The notes under the pieces were generated by a model. The model saw nothing but the letters and a program-made list of their open reading frames with translations. It did no database searches and was not told where the DNA came from. The translations under genes were made by a program, and so were the position numbers. A stretch of DNA of 36,836 bases from Eubacteriales bacterium (lineage in GTDB: Bacteria; Bacillota; Clostridia; Lachnospirales; Lachnospiraceae): contig JAUNGB010000053.1 of assembly GCA_030524715.1 (NCBI GenBank), forward strand, positions 1 to 36,836, read 5' to 3'. How positions within the stretch are numbered: the first letter of the stretch is position 1; each line of letters begins with the position of its first letter. Of the stretch, positions 1 to 7,270 are shown one piece after another.

Positions 1-122
1 ATACCAATTTCCTTCAGAATATCATTGGTACTTGTGGCATCATAACCTTTTTCGCTAAACAATCTTCCTGCAACATCCAGTATTTCGTTTTTGCGTTCTT
101 CTGCTTCTTTTACTATACGCAT
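1..122 (-). CDS. TetR/AcrR family transcriptional regulator, N-terminal part only (window edge)
   Basis: Reading from an ATG at 120-122 on the minus strand gives about 40 residues beginning MRIVKEAEERKNEIL, followed by a segment containing FSEKGYDATSTNDI. This is the usual first helix and helix-turn-helix of a TetR repressor; the ligand-binding domain lies beyond the window. The gene is truncated by the window edge, not broken. A strong promoter and a perfect palindrome lie directly upstream, so it is probably autoregulated. The ligand and the target genes cannot be told from this fragment. Confidence 0.8.
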   Translation of the reverse strand, partial: MRIVKEAEERKNEILDVAGRLFSEKGYDATSTNDILKEIG

Positions 123-149
123 CTGTAACACGCTCCCAATACATTTCGG

Positions 150-200
150 AACCGACAAGTTGTCGGTTATTATTCTATCATGAAGCTTATTCATTGTCAA
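150..200 (-). promoter_or_regulatory. Promoter and palindromic operator of the TetR gene
   Basis: On the minus strand there is TTGACA (195-200), a 17-bp spacer and TAGAAT (172-177), a near-consensus sigma-A promoter pointing at the TetR gene. Just downstream of the -10 box, at 150-168, lies a perfect 9-1-9 palindrome, AACCGACAA-G-TTGTCGGTT on the plus strand. It resembles TetR-family operators and would cover the predicted start site, so autorepression is the simplest reading. Confidence 0.75.
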
Positions 201-203
201 GCA

Positions 204-382
204 TTCAAGACTCGCTCGCGAGTCTTGGTGCGGGATTCGGGTCAGCTATGCTGACATAATTCCAAACCGAATCCCTGCACATCCTCGCGGAGCGTATATC
301 AGATGGGGGATTGACTCCCGCCACTGATACGAGTTTGTTACTCCGCGCCTATAGAGGCGGAAGTCATCTCACATCTGATATA
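204..382. repeat. Structured dispersed repeat, copy 1
   Basis: This ~179-bp non-coding segment recurs at 28162-28382 with only two changes in the first ~110 bp. It folds into three blocks. The first is a hairpin AAGACTCGC-TC-GCGAGTCTT (207-226). The second is a 13-bp arm, GTGC + GGGATTCGG pairing with CCGAATCCC + GCAC with a one-base bulge, enclosing GTCAGC-TAT-GCTGAC. The third is a long arm closed by GTATATCAGATG (near 293) pairing perfectly with CATCTGATATAC (near 372). It abuts the TetR promoter on one side and a terminator (411-442) on the other. No open reading frame is supported. It could be a structured RNA or a REP-like repeat. Confidence 0.8.
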
Positions 383-410
383 CAACTCTCCACAATTGCT
401 CAATAAGGTT

Positions 411-442
411 AAAAAAGGCGCCCTGTCAGGACACCAGAAAAT
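411..442 (-). terminator. Rho-independent terminator after the DUF4143 ATPase
   Basis: On the minus strand a stem built on GGTGTCCTG / CAGGGCGCC is followed directly by six T residues. It lies 46 bp past the stop codon of the ATPase gene. The same 32-bp module is found at 2088-2119 with a single base difference. Confidence 0.75.
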
Positions 443-487
443 TTTAACTTTAATCAGCAAGAAGCCCCTCTTTCTCAGACAGATAAA

Positions 488-1699
488 TTAATATTCAGAA
501 CTAAGCAGAAAATCTGCTATGTGCATTGTCTTAATGCCCTCATAGTTTCCGCCCGCAAATTCATCTGTTGTAAGAACATATTTGGGATAATTATCGTGTA
601 TTTGCAGCAGACGGTCATACTCCCGTTTTTCCGTTTTTTCGGAACGGATTTCCTGCGTGACCTGAACATAGATTTTTTCGTTCCGTCTTACCGCCACAAA
701 ATCAATCTCTCCGTCGCTGGTTTTACCAATATTGACGGCATATCCCCGGCGGCAAAGCTCTAAATATACGATATTTTCAAGGCTTGAAGCTACGGTATCA
801 GCGTTATAGCCGAGAACGCTGTATCGCAGGGAAACATCTGCAAGGTAAAATTTTTCCTGTGTTTTCAGGATTTCCTTCCCCTGCAAATCATATCGGGAAC
901 ACCGGTGAAGCAGATACGCCTTTTCCAGTTTTTCTAAATAGCTGTAAACTGTTTCGTTATCAAGCGATCTTCGTTCTGATTTCAGATAATCCGAAATCGA
1001 CTTTGCGGAAAAGGTGTTTCCTACATTGTTAAAGGCGTATTTGACCACTCGCTCCAACTGGTCGATTTTTCTGATCTGATTGCGTTTTACAATGTCTGAA
1101 AAAATCGTTGAATTGTATATATCCCTGACAATCGTATAGATTTCGTCCTGAGAATACGCCTGTAAATGAGTTGCAGGAAAGCCTCCCAAACGGACATAGT
1201 TTTTAAGCTCTGCTTCTGGACTTTCCACAGCAGCATACTTTTCCTTAAACATCAGGTATTCACCGAAAGACAAAGTGAAAATCCGAAAGGAAACATATCT
1301 TCCGGTAAGATAAGTCGATATTTCAGAGGACATCATTCGGGAGTTGGAACCCGTTATATATATGTCAACATCAAAATCTGACGCCAATGAATTTACAACC
1401 TTTTCCCAACCCTTGATTTCCTGAACTTCGTCAAGAAACAAGTAAGTTTTGCCGTCAGGCGAAAGCCTTTCTTTTAGCTGGGCGTACATTTGTTTCGCCG
1501 TCATATCTTCATATTCCATAGAATCGTAACGGCAGCTTATAATACGATTTTCAGGGATATTGTGCTCCGTTTTCAGCTTTTCCATAATCATTTTGAGTAT
1601 TGTAGATTTTCCGCAGCGGCGAACTCCTGTAAGTATCTTCACAAACGGCGTGTTCACATAAGCCATTATCTTATCTACATACATAGGTCTGTAAATCAT
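488..1699 (-). CDS. AAA-family ATPase with C-terminal DUF4143 domain
   Basis: This 403-residue protein has an N-terminal P-loop ATPase domain, with Walker A GVRRCGKST at residues 25-33 and Walker B YLFLDEVQEI. A winged-helix-like middle follows, then a C-terminal DUF4143 domain with a GEIDF...YVQV pattern that resembles a PD-(D/E)xK-type core. The family is common as solitary genes in gut anaerobes and its role is unclear; some members are suspected of DNA-related or defence roles. The start is set at the ATG at 1699 because GGAGGT lies 7 bp upstream; an upstream extension to 1741 has no such site. It is monocistronic, with its own promoter (1724-1752) and terminator (411-442). Confidence 0.85.
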   Translation of the reverse strand: MIYRPMYVDKIMAYVNTPFVKILTGVRRCGKSTILKMIMEKLKTEHNIPENRIISCRYDSMEYEDMTAKQMYAQLKERLSPDGKTYLFLDEVQEIKGWEKVVNSLASDFDVDIYITGSNSRMMSSEISTYLTGRYVSFRIFTLSFGEYLMFKEKYAAVESPEAELKNYVRLGGFPATHLQAYSQDEIYTIVRDIYNSTIFSDIVKRNQIRKIDQLERVVKYAFNNVGNTFSAKSISDYLKSERRSLDNETVYSYLEKLEKAYLLHRCSRYDLQGKEILKTQEKFYLADVSLRYSVLGYNADTVASSLENIVYLELCRRGYAVNIGKTSDGEIDFVAVRRNEKIYVQVTQEIRSEKTEKREYDRLLQIHDNYPKYVLTTDEFAGGNYEGIKTMHIADFLLSSEY

Positions 1700-1723
1700 G
1701 ATAACCACCTCCATCTGTAAAGT

Positions 1724-1774
1724 ATTATATTCAAAAATCACAAAAAAATCAATCGATTTTACGGTTTAAAACCG
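1724..1774 (-). promoter_or_regulatory. Promoter of the DUF4143 ATPase gene, with an upstream palindrome
   Basis: The minus strand has TTGATT (1747-1752), a 17-bp spacer and TATAAT (1724-1729). A 13-bp palindrome, CGGTTT-A-AAACCG, sits 10 bp above the -35 box at 1762-1774. It could be a regulator site, but nothing else supports that. Confidence 0.6.
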
Positions 1775-2087
1775 CAAAACTTTTCTTAATGCTGATTTAT
1801 TACGGATTTATTTTTTTCCAGGAGTTACGCACTCTCGTCCGGTTTGGCTAATTCGCAAAGTATCCTTATTTCACAGGTTATTATTTTCCATATCTATATT
1901 GTAATACGTTCATGTTTACAATTTCTTTTTTCTTCGTTCTCCGTTTCCACGTCCCACACGGTTTCTTGAAATCCTGCGGCATGGTTCATCAAATGGATCA
2001 GGGTGATATCGGCGTGATGACCAGATACAGAACGGTCAAAATTGCAAAGAACCCTATATCTGCATCCAGAAATACATAAAGGATATT

Positions 2088-2119
2088 AAAAAAGGTGCCC
2101 TGTCAGGACACCAGAAAAT
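2088..2119 (-). terminator. Second terminator downstream of the histidine kinase (duplicate of 411-442)
   Basis: The minus strand reads GGTGTCCTG-A-CAGGGCACC followed by six T. It matches the module at 411-442 at 31 of 32 positions, while the flanks differ. It probably backs up the hairpin at 2134-2152. Confidence 0.7.
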
Positions 2120-2133
2120 AAAAAGAAGGAGGT

Positions 2134-2152
2134 GCCGGATCATTGATCCGGC
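2134..2152 (-). terminator. Rho-independent terminator after the histidine kinase
   Basis: A perfect 9-1-9 inverted repeat, GCCGGATCA / TGATCCGGC, is followed on the minus strand by a pyrimidine-rich tract with a run of five T. It lies about 240 bp past the histidine kinase stop codon, so it may act in tandem with 2088-2119. Confidence 0.6.
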
Positions 2153-2390
2153 GATGAAAAAGAAAAAATTATTTATGTAAAAGGGCTGTTCCCCTGTCTG
2201 ATTATTAATATACATGCATTCCATGAAGAAACTGTGATTGAAATTTGAAAAATCTGTGAAAGGATGCAGCAAATAATCAGTTCTCCTGTTTTCTTTAGAG
2301 GTTTTCCATTTTCTTATCATACTGCGGATTGGTCCCGAACTCACTTTTATACATTTGCAAAATCTTTTATCTCTCGGATAAAAATCTTCT

Positions 2391-3812
2391 TTATTCTCCG
2401 CTTACCCGAAGCTCCGCGTCATACCCGCCTTCTTTTCTCAGAAGAAGAACAAGCTCTCCGCCGTGGGCGCGGGCGATCTGGCTGGTAAGGCGAAGTCCCA
2501 TATTCCTCCCTTCTTCCGTGTCCCAGCGCTTCAGCGCCTCCGCGATTTCTTCCGGAATCCCCGGACCTGTATCAGCGACACGATACCGTACCTGAACGCC
2601 CTCCGTATAAAGAGAAATCATCACCCGCACGCCCTTCCCGTTGTGCCGGATGCTGTTTCCGATCAGATTGCGCAGTGCTCTTTTCAGCAGTCCCTCATCC
2701 GCCATGATAACGGCCTGTTCCGCAGTTCGGGGGATACGGATCTCTATTTCATACTCCTGATCCAGTCCCTCGTTGTATAAATCTGCTACGCATTCCCTCA
2801 AAAGTCCCGCCGGATGTATGCGCTTTTTCCGTAAGGGCTGCGCGCTGTAAGCCAGCTTTGACGTCAGATTCAGATCTTCGATCAACTGCCGGATCACCAG
2901 ACACTGCCTGCGAATCGCCGTGGAAAGTTCTCTCTGCTCCCCGGGCAGGCTGTCTGCCTTTTCTGATGTAAGTCCTTTCGCACCGCCTTCCGAAATTCGG
3001 TCGGCATATCCGATGATCAGCGCCAGAGGCGTCCGGATATCATGGGAAACGCCGGAAATCCACTCTGTCCGCGCACGATCCCGCTGCCGCAGTTTTTTTT
3101 GCTGCTGTTCCAGAATCCTCGAGGTCTGATTCAGTTTTTCGGCAAGCTCTCCTGCCACCCCTTTTTCCCGCAGGCAGACCGGCTCTCCGGCAGACAGCTT
3201 CTCGATGCCTGCCGCAACCGGCTGCAGGGAACGATAAAACCGGAACCCGTAGCACAGCGCAAACAGCGCAACGACCAGCAGATTCACACAGATCAGTATG
3301 CGAATATACACAAATATATTCTGAATAAAGGAGGTCGGATATTCAAGGCTGAACTTACTGGAGCTGCCCTCAGGCGCTCCGAATACCAGAAGAAGCTCTT
3401 CGGCGGACCAGACCCGCACCGGGTAGTCGTCCAGATACCATCTCGAAAAAGAAGCCACGTCGATGAGAGAATATTGTTTTTTCAAAGCTTCCGGGAGGTC
3501 ACGCTCCCAGACAATTTCACCTTCCCCTGACAGGGCCATCGCCCAGATAAATTCGCAGTCGTCCAAAAGCGCGTTTCCCTCTTCCGACAATGTATATCCT
3601 CCGCCGCCTTCCTCCCGGATAAGCTGCTTTCCTACGGCATCCATCCATTCCCGGAGAACCATTCCCGAACGGGTTGTCCCTGCTGTATTTGATTCCCGGA
3701 CCGTATCGAACATAAAATATCCCAAAACAAGAAAATTGCAGCACAGAATTACAAGCATGATTCCTCCCGCAGTCAGGGAATAACGGCGGATAATTCTAAA
3801 TAAGCTCTTCAT
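2391..3812 (-). CDS. Sensor histidine kinase, lantibiotic-resistance type (partner of the adjacent LanFEG-like transporter)
   Basis: This 473-residue membrane kinase has a first membrane helix at about 14-36, an extracellular domain of about 130 residues, and a second helix at about 168-190. A linker, an HisKA box SHDIRTPL with phospho-acceptor His257, and a HATPase domain follow (N box NLIGNSIRHN, G1 DTGPGIP, G2 near NMGLRLT). The start is the ATG at 3812: it has AAGGAG just upstream and overlaps the response regulator stop as ATGA. A longer open frame to 3968 runs into the regulator gene and is rejected. Divergence from a LanF-E-G operon suggests that it senses a cationic peptide antibiotic, as CprK does in Clostridioides difficile. 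That ligand is inferred. Confidence 0.88.
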   Translation of the reverse strand: MKSLFRIIRRYSLTAGGIMLVILCCNFLVLGYFMFDTVRESNTAGTTRSGMVLREWMDAVGKQLIREEGGGGYTLSEEGNALLDDCEFIWAMALSGEGEIVWERDLPEALKKQYSLIDVASFSRWYLDDYPVRVWSAEELLLVFGAPEGSSSKFSLEYPTSFIQNIFVYIRILICVNLLVVALFALCYGFRFYRSLQPVAAGIEKLSAGEPVCLREKGVAGELAEKLNQTSRILEQQQKKLRQRDRARTEWISGVSHDIRTPLALIIGYADRISEGGAKGLTSEKADSLPGEQRELSTAIRRQCLVIRQLIEDLNLTSKLAYSAQPLRKKRIHPAGLLRECVADLYNEGLDQEYEIEIRIPRTAEQAVIMADEGLLKRALRNLIGNSIRHNGKGVRVMISLYTEGVQVRYRVADTGPGIPEEIAEALKRWDTEEGRNMGLRLTSQIARAHGGELVLLLRKEGGYDAELRVSGE

Positions 3813-4521
3813 AAACGCTCCTTTTCCAGACGATATCCCAGGGATCTCACTGTCAAAAGCCATTGGGGATGGGACGGATCGTCTTCCAGCTTTTCCCGGA
3901 GATGCCGGATATGAACCATCAGCGTGTTTTCGTATCCGTAATAGGAATCTCCCCAGGCGGCGGCGCACAGGGCGTCAAAGGTTACGATATTTCCCCTGTT
4001 AGCGGCCAGCTTTTCCAGAAGCGCCAGCTCTTTGGCTGTGAGCATCACGTCCTTTTCCCCTCCGGCCACTAATGCGTTGTCCAGAAAGACTGTGCGCGAA
4101 CCGAGCCGTACGGTACGTTCCCTTGCGGCAACGTTCCCGGAGGCTTTCAGGGTCCGTTTTAAAATCGCGCCACCCGCAGCACCAGCTCTTCAGGCAAAAA
4201 CGGCTTTGTCACATAATCGTCCGCCCCCAATCCCAGTCCGAACAGGCGGTCATTGTCCTGATCTTTTGCGGACAAAAACAGAATCGGCGCCTCTTCCTCC
4301 TTCCGCATTCTGCGAAAAAGTGAGAATCCGTCCCCGTCCGGCAGCATAATATCCAGAATCACCAGCCGGGGCTTTTCTTTCATAAAGACTTCCATGGCTT
4401 CCCTGACCGTTCCGGCCGTACATACATGGAGATAACCGCTTCGTTCCAGCATTCCCTTCACCATCTCCGCCAGTTCTCTCTGATCGTCTACGATCAAAAT
4501 CGTACATTCGTAAATTGTCAT
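3809..4521 (-). pseudogene. OmpR-family response regulator with a one-base frameshift
   Basis: The first frame (4521 to 4159) gives a full receiver domain, with the acidic pocket at VDD, phospho-acceptor Asp57 in DIMLPDG and Lys106 in TKPF, and stops after RVARF. The -1 frame continues without a gap as ILKRTLKASGN and runs through a complete winged helix ending GYRLEKERL at 3809. Total length (713 nt) is one base short of 238 codons. The receiver-linker consensus (RVRAIL) fits loss of one C from a CGCGCG tract near 4166-4171. No slippery heptamer is evident, so programmed frameshifting is unlikely; a real mutation or a sequencing error are the options. The start ATG has GGAGG upstream. The stop overlaps the kinase start. 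Confidence 0.85.
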
Positions 4522-4538
4522 CCTCTTCCTCCGCGTCT

Positions 4539-4609
4539 TCTTTTATTCCAAAGCGTCTTTTATTATAAAGCTCCTTCTATATATAAAGATCCTTCTATTA
4601 TAAAGATTC
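4539..4609 (-). repeat. Four degenerate 17-19 bp tandem repeats in the response-regulator leader
   Basis: Read on the minus strand, the units are GAATCTTTATAATAGAA, GGATCTTTATATATAGAA, GGAGCTTTATAATAAAAGA and CGCTTTGGAATAAAAGA. Each of the first three carries a TATAAT-like core and an AGAAGGA-like stretch. They sit between the shared operator region and the regulator start. They may hold multiple -10 boxes or regulator contacts, and copy number could vary by slippage. Confidence 0.6.
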
Positions 4610-4640
4610 TTCTCTGCTTTTTCCATTCTTTCGGAAAAAT

Positions 4641-4678
4641 TTAAGGTAAAAATAAGGCTGGGTTAAGACACAGATAAT
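4641..4678 (+). promoter_or_regulatory. Predicted response-regulator operator and promoter of the LanFEG operon
   Basis: Three half-sites, TTAAGG (4641), ATAAGG (4652) and TTAAGA (4663), start exactly 11 bp apart in the same orientation. This is the spacing typical of OmpR/PhoB-family dimers binding on one helix face. A GATAAT -10 box follows at 4673-4678, and there is no good -35 box at the expected distance, as in activator-dependent promoters. The transporter start lies about 63 bp further on. The site assignment is inference from pattern and position. Confidence 0.6.
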
Positions 4679-4740
4679 GTCCGTGCGGTACACTTCTTTT
4701 TGTAAACAGCAAAATGCTTCAGAAGAAAGGAGATTCTCTC

Positions 4741-5655
4741 ATGAAATATGTGATACTCACCGACTCGCTTACCAAGCTTTACCGGAAAAAGCCCGCCGTA
4801 GACCATTTGGATCTGAAGGTTCCGGAGGGCAGTATCTACGGATTTTTAGGACCCAACGGAGCGGGAAAATCCACCACCATGAAAATGCTGCTGGGTCTTG
4901 TCCATCCCTCAGACGGGTTTATCCAGATCCTCGGAAAGGAAGTAAATGAAAAGAACCGGCTGGCGATTTTAAAGGATACCGGCTCACTCATTGAATCTCC
5001 CGCTTATTACGGACACTTAAGCGGCAGAGAAAATTTACAGATCATCTGTACCTTAAAGCAGGCGCCGGAACAAGAAATTGACCGGGTGCTCCGGATTGTC
5101 CGCATGGAAAACCAACAAAACAAAAAGGTCCGTCAGTATTCTCTGGGCATGAAGCAGCGTCTCGGGCTTGCCGCTTCCCTGATCGGAAATCCTAAAATCC
5201 TCCTTCTCGACGAGCCTACCAACGGTCTGGATCCCTCCGGAATCCAGGAAATGCGGGAGCTGATCTGCACCCTGCCGAAGGAATACGGCATCACCGTCCT
5301 GATTTCCAGTCACCTTCTCAGCGAAATCGACCAGATGGCAACCCATGTGGGAATCATCGACCGGGGACAGTTGATTTTTCAGGACAGTCTGTCCGCACTG
5401 CACGAACACAGCCGCCTTGGCCTGCTTTTAAAAACCGACAACGACACGGTGGCCTTTGAACTTCTGCAGCATTCCGGATTTTCTGTTATGCGCAAGAACG
5501 GGCGGATTTTCCTGAAAACCTCCGATGACGACGCCACGATCCGCGCTATACGGACGCTTGTACTGGCAAACGTGGGCATTCTCCGTCTCTTTGAACAGCA
5601 GATGAGCCTGGAAGAAATCTTCCTTCATCTCACGGGAAGGCAGGTGAGCCTATGA
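4741..5655 (+). CDS. ABC transporter ATPase, lantibiotic immunity LanF type
   Basis: This 304-residue ATPase has Walker A GPNGAGKST (37-45), signature SLGMKQR (134-140) and Walker B LLLDEPT (154-160). Instead of the usual Q-loop glutamine it has Glu85 in GSLIESPAYY, the E-loop typical of lantibiotic export/immunity ATPases. It should energise the two following permeases to expel antimicrobial peptides from the membrane. The start at 4741 is preceded by AAAGGAGATTCTCTC; an upstream in-frame ATG at 4714 lacks such a site. The stop overlaps the first permease as ATGA. No lanthipeptide precursor or modification gene is visible, so this is likely a resistance module rather than self-immunity. Confidence 0.88.
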   Translation: MKYVILTDSLTKLYRKKPAVDHLDLKVPEGSIYGFLGPNGAGKSTTMKMLLGLVHPSDGFIQILGKEVNEKNRLAILKDTGSLIESPAYYGHLSGRENLQIICTLKQAPEQEIDRVLRIVRMENQQNKKVRQYSLGMKQRLGLAASLIGNPKILLLDEPTNGLDPSGIQEMRELICTLPKEYGITVLISSHLLSEIDQMATHVGIIDRGQLIFQDSLSALHEHSRLGLLLKTDNDTVAFELLQHSGFSVMRKNGRIFLKTSDDDATIRAIRTLVLANVGILRLFEQQMSLEEIFLHLTGRQVSL

Positions 5656-6443
5656 ATACCGCAAATACAAAAAAAATATCCGCGCCCGGTCTGCTCCGTC
5701 AGATGAAAGCCGAAAAGCAAAAGCTTTCCGGACGGCATATGCTGCTGATTCCGCTGAGCTTTCTCTTTTTCCTGTTCGTCTATTCCTGGTGGTATCTGGG
5801 AAACGCAAAACCGGAAGAGCTTGCCAACGGATACCTGATGTCCGTTTACCAGCTTACCTTCCTGAACGAAATATTAGTACCTCTGATGGTTACGGTTCTG
5901 GCCAGCCGGATCTGCGACATGGAAATCAAAGGAGATACGCTCAAGCTGCTCTATACCCTGCAGCCCCGAAAGACGCTGTATCGCTGCAAATATCTGACCG
6001 GACTGTTTTATCTGCTGATTTTTTCTGCAGGAGAGTGTCTTTTGATGCTCTTCATGGGAAAGGTGTTTCATTTTGGCGCGGCTCCTCTGCTTAGGCAGTT
6101 TGTATATTTTTTTATTTCCACCTTTGCAGTCAGCAGCGCGCTTCTGGCCTTCCAGCAGATGCTGTCCATGCTGTCCTCCAATCAGGTGCTTCCCCTTGCG
6201 GCGGGCATTGCCGGATCTTTTCTTGGACTTTTCTCCATCTTTTTTCCGCCTGCCGTCACAAAACTGGTGCTTTGGGGATATTACAGTGTCCTGTGCACGG
6301 TCCGGTCGGACTGGGATAAAAACACGAGGATTTCGTATTTCTTTGAGAGGGACTTTTCCCTGTCTGTGTTCGCTGTCGTACTGATCGTCTGCGCGGCTCT
6401 TTATCTGGCCGGACAGACTCTGCTTGCCAAAAAGGAGGTCTGA
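5652..6443 (+). CDS. Lantibiotic immunity ABC transporter permease, MutE/EpiE (LanE) type
   Basis: A 263-residue membrane protein with about six hydrophobic helices; the first lies near residues 32-50 after a basic cytoplasmic start. Size, topology and position between a LanF-type ATPase and a second permease match the MutE/EpiE/LanE subunit. Its start overlaps the ATPase stop by 4 bp, which implies translational coupling. The family assignment rests on context and topology more than on fixed motifs. Confidence 0.8.
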   Translation: MNTANTKKISAPGLLRQMKAEKQKLSGRHMLLIPLSFLFFLFVYSWWYLGNAKPEELANGYLMSVYQLTFLNEILVPLMVTVLASRICDMEIKGDTLKLLYTLQPRKTLYRCKYLTGLFYLLIFSAGECLLMLFMGKVFHFGAAPLLRQFVYFFISTFAVSSALLAFQQMLSMLSSNQVLPLAAGIAGSFLGLFSIFFPPAVTKLVLWGYYSVLCTVRSDWDKNTRISYFFERDFSLSVFAVVLIVCAALYLAGQTLLAKKEV

Positions 6444-6446
6444 TTT

Positions 6447-7178
6447 ATGCTGCTTCGCTGTATTCATGCAGAAACCATCAAGCTGCGCCGCTCAATGATT
6501 TTTGCAATCTGTATCCTGATTCCCATCATCCCGGCCATTATGGGAACGTTTAATTATCTCCAGAATCTCGAAATTTTACAGAGCGAATGGTACTCTCTCT
6601 GGACACAGTTCACCCTGTTTTATGCCAGCCTTTTTTTCGCGCCGCTGATCGGTATTTACTGCTCCTACCTGTGGCGCATGGAGCATTTAAACCGAAACTG
6701 GAATATGCTGATGTCCGCCCCGGTATCTGTTTCCAGTATGTATCTGGGAAAGCTTGCGGTGATTCTTCGGGTCACAGTGGTGACTCAGATGTGGGTGGGG
6801 ATTCTCTTTTTTCTCTGCGGCAAGCTTGCGGGACTGCCCGGCGTTTTCACGCCGCGGATTCTGTTCTGGCTTTTCCGGGGCGCCCTTGCAGCCGTCGCCA
6901 TCGGAGCTCTGCAGCTTCTTCTCTCCATGGTCATCCGCAGCTTTTCTGTTCCCATCGCTGTTTCATTGGTGGGAAGCGTGGCCGGCCTTATGCTGTCCAA
7001 TCAGGGGCTCGGCCTGTATTTTCCTTATTCTCTGATGCTCATGGGAATGAACGCCAATAAAAGCACGGACGCCCTCTCCGGCAGCGGGCTTTCCTTTTTG
7101 GTTTCCGTATGCTTCTTCTTTTTCTTTTTTTACGGCGTCGCTATCTATATTTTAAAGCGCCGGGATGTGCGTGCATAA
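6447..7178 (+). CDS. Lantibiotic immunity ABC transporter permease, MutG (LanG) type
   Basis: A 243-residue, six-helix ABC-2-type permease starting with a short cytoplasmic segment (MLLRCIHAETIKLRRS). It begins 3 bp after the preceding permease, with AAAGGAGGT just upstream. Together with the LanE-like subunit it should form the membrane part of the LanFEG exporter. The last codons run into a long hairpin (7157-7194) that probably ends the operon. Confidence 0.8.
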   Translation: MLLRCIHAETIKLRRSMIFAICILIPIIPAIMGTFNYLQNLEILQSEWYSLWTQFTLFYASLFFAPLIGIYCSYLWRMEHLNRNWNMLMSAPVSVSSMYLGKLAVILRVTVVTQMWVGILFFLCGKLAGLPGVFTPRILFWLFRGALAAVAIGALQLLLSMVIRSFSVPIAVSLVGSVAGLMLSNQGLGLYFPYSLMLMGMNANKSTDALSGSGLSFLVSVCFFFFFFYGVAIYILKRRDVRA

Positions 7179-7194
7179 ACGCACGTCCCGGCGC
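7157..7194. terminator. Long GC-rich hairpin at the 3' end of the transporter operon, between convergent genes
   Basis: A 16-bp stem, GCGCCGGGATGTGCGT pairing with ACGCACGTCCCGGCGC with one G-T pair, spans the last codons and the stop of the LanG-like gene. The plus side lacks a clear T tract; the minus side continues TTTAAAATA. It probably serves both this operon and the convergent phosphoglucomutase gene. Confidence 0.6.
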
Positions 7195-7270
7195 ACGGCA
7201 AACATCCAGTTGTACCTTTTTCTTTTCCCCTGCTTTTTGCTGTCAGTTTCTCAAGTACGATATTATTTTC

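Larger units (their letters stand above)
1742..2390. other. 650-bp intergenic region: promoter, two terminators, no supported gene
   Basis: Besides the ATPase promoter at its left end and two tandem terminators (2088-2119 and 2134-2152), the stretch holds only short open frames without convincing ribosome sites or family resemblance. One plus-strand frame near 1981-2082 encodes about 32 residues and may be a decayed gene remnant. I see no RNA gene here. Confidence 0.6.

Noticed and set aside
2154-2180. Eight-codon plus-strand frame MKKKKLFM after GGAGGT and a hairpin
   Set aside because: The hairpin is better explained as a minus-strand terminator; the frame is too short to support, although a leader peptide or gene remnant is not excluded.
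2054-2344. 96-codon minus-strand frame in the 1.7-2.4 kb intergenic region
   Set aside because: It runs through both tandem terminators and the palindrome, has no ribosome site and no family resemblance.
4159-4180. Programmed -1 frameshifting in the response regulator
   Set aside because: The bases before the stop (CGA TTT TAA) do not form a slippery heptamer, and response regulators of this family are not known to need one; a single-base loss is simpler.
5053-5409. Long open frames antisense to the transporter genes
   Set aside because: They are shadows of well-supported genes on the other strand, without ribosome sites or family motifs.
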